DNA of 64,000 bases from Rhizobium sp. Q54. GTDB lineage: Bacteria; Pseudomonadota; Alphaproteobacteria; UBA2966; CAIVPW01. The notes beneath the pieces are model-generated. The model ran no database searches. It saw only the letters and a program-made list of their open reading frames with translations, and was not told the origin of the DNA. Below, piece by piece: positions 63,779-64,000 of this stretch (the first letter of the stretch is position 1; every line of letters starts with the position of its first letter). The position numbers and the translations under genes were made by a program. Location: assembly GCA_945947575.1 (NCBI GenBank), contig CAMEYM010000001.1, positions 30,582-94,581 of the forward strand. Reading direction: 5' to 3'.

Positions 63779-64000
63779 CTACTTGGGGTTGCCGGCTGCC
63801 TCCGGAACGAAGACGCCGCGGACCCGGCCATCGGCGCCCACTCCGGCGGCGCCTTCCATGCGGCTTGTGCCATTCGCAAGGTTCAGTACCAGTCGTTCAC
63901 CACGCAGGACGTTCTCGCCTCGGGTGAGTACCACGGCACCGGTTAACGTAATGATACCGGGGGCCACCTCGTACACGGCGGTGTTGCCCTGGGCCGTTTC
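63779..64000 (-). CDS. lptA: LPS transport periplasmic protein LptA, C-terminal part
   Basis: End of the periplasmic beta-jellyroll protein that forms the bridge carrying LPS to the outer membrane. The frame continues past the right window edge, so the signal peptide and start are missing; the GTG at 63976 in the ORF track is internal. The visible [35 protein letters not shown] segment is the OstA/LptA repeat, followed by SRMEG. It is directly upstream of lptB, the conserved pair. Confidence 0.85.
   Translation of the reverse strand, partial: ETAQGNTAVYEVAPGIITLTGAVVLTRGENVLRGERLVLNLANGTSRMEGAAGVGADGRVRGVFVPEAAGNPK

Overview
The window looks like chromosomal DNA from a GC-rich alphaproteobacterium. 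The evidence is gene content and order: chvI-chvG-hprK-rapZ-HPr, tsaE-addB-addA-trxA-folC-accD-trpA/B/F, rpsA-cmk-aroA, lptA-lptB-rpoN with ptsN, an MmcB-type repair protein, and TIGR02300 and DUF1150 proteins. I do not assign a genus. Apart from one VapBC toxin-antitoxin pair, I see no phage, insertion sequence, integrase, plasmid gene or CRISPR array.

Layout. 0-17.7 kb: end of an LPS-core heptose epimerase gene (hldD), mmcB, cbbY, a lipoprotein serine protease, an outer-membrane barrel, a phospholipid-methyltransferase-like protein, a DEAD-box helicase with a structured leader, tRNA-Arg(CCG), a zinc-finger/MOSC/propeller run, a cytochrome P460, polA, a DUF533 protein, vapBC, a MotAB pair and a HugZ-like protein. 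17.9-23.9 kb: the envelope-stress two-component system ChvGI, followed by HPr kinase, RapZ, HPr and PTS enzyme I. 23.9-34.2 kb: a more variable stretch with two tandem DsbA-like proteins, a fatty-acid desaturase, ahcY with a long leader, a PAS protein that lacks its kinase half, and a small accessory block holding a lipoprotein, a short anchored protein, an EVE/PUA-like protein, a ferredoxin-NADP reductase and a secreted protein. 34.3-41.7 kb: tsaE, the AddAB recombination nuclease and thioredoxin. 41.9-53.4 kb, all on the minus strand: aroA, cmk, rpsA, sppA, ihfB, lapA, pyrF, trpF, trpB, trpA, accD and folC in reading order. 53.7-64 kb: TIGR02300, tRNA-Ala(GGC), a surface-polysaccharide protein, a methyltransferase, spermidine synthase with a histone-like tail, Hsp20, DUF1150, ptsN, a MacA/HlyD-type adaptor, rpoN, lptB and partial lptA.

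How the genes connect. HPr and enzyme I at 22-24 kb and PtsN at 59 kb can form a complete regulatory phosphorelay (PTS-Ntr), with HprK as the HPr kinase/phosphorylase. AddA and AddB form one helicase-nuclease for double-strand break repair. PolA supplies polymerase and flap-nuclease activity, but its proofreading site appears degenerate. The minus-strand block supplies the last steps of tryptophan synthesis, the shikimate enzyme AroA, pyrimidine synthesis and the first step of fatty-acid synthesis. HldD, LptA, LptB, ChvGI, the outer-membrane barrel and the polysaccharide protein all concern the cell envelope.

Points most worth a second look: the PolA proofreading-site substitutions, the lysine-rich tail on SpeE, the PAS-only protein and the accessory block after ahcY, the palindromic operator abutting vapB, the post-stop palindromic repeat family, the in-frame 30-bp duplication in a methyltransferase gene, and the structured leaders before ahcY and the DEAD-box gene. 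No single feature is clearly a new multi-gene system; the EVE/reductase pair is the most open-ended candidate.
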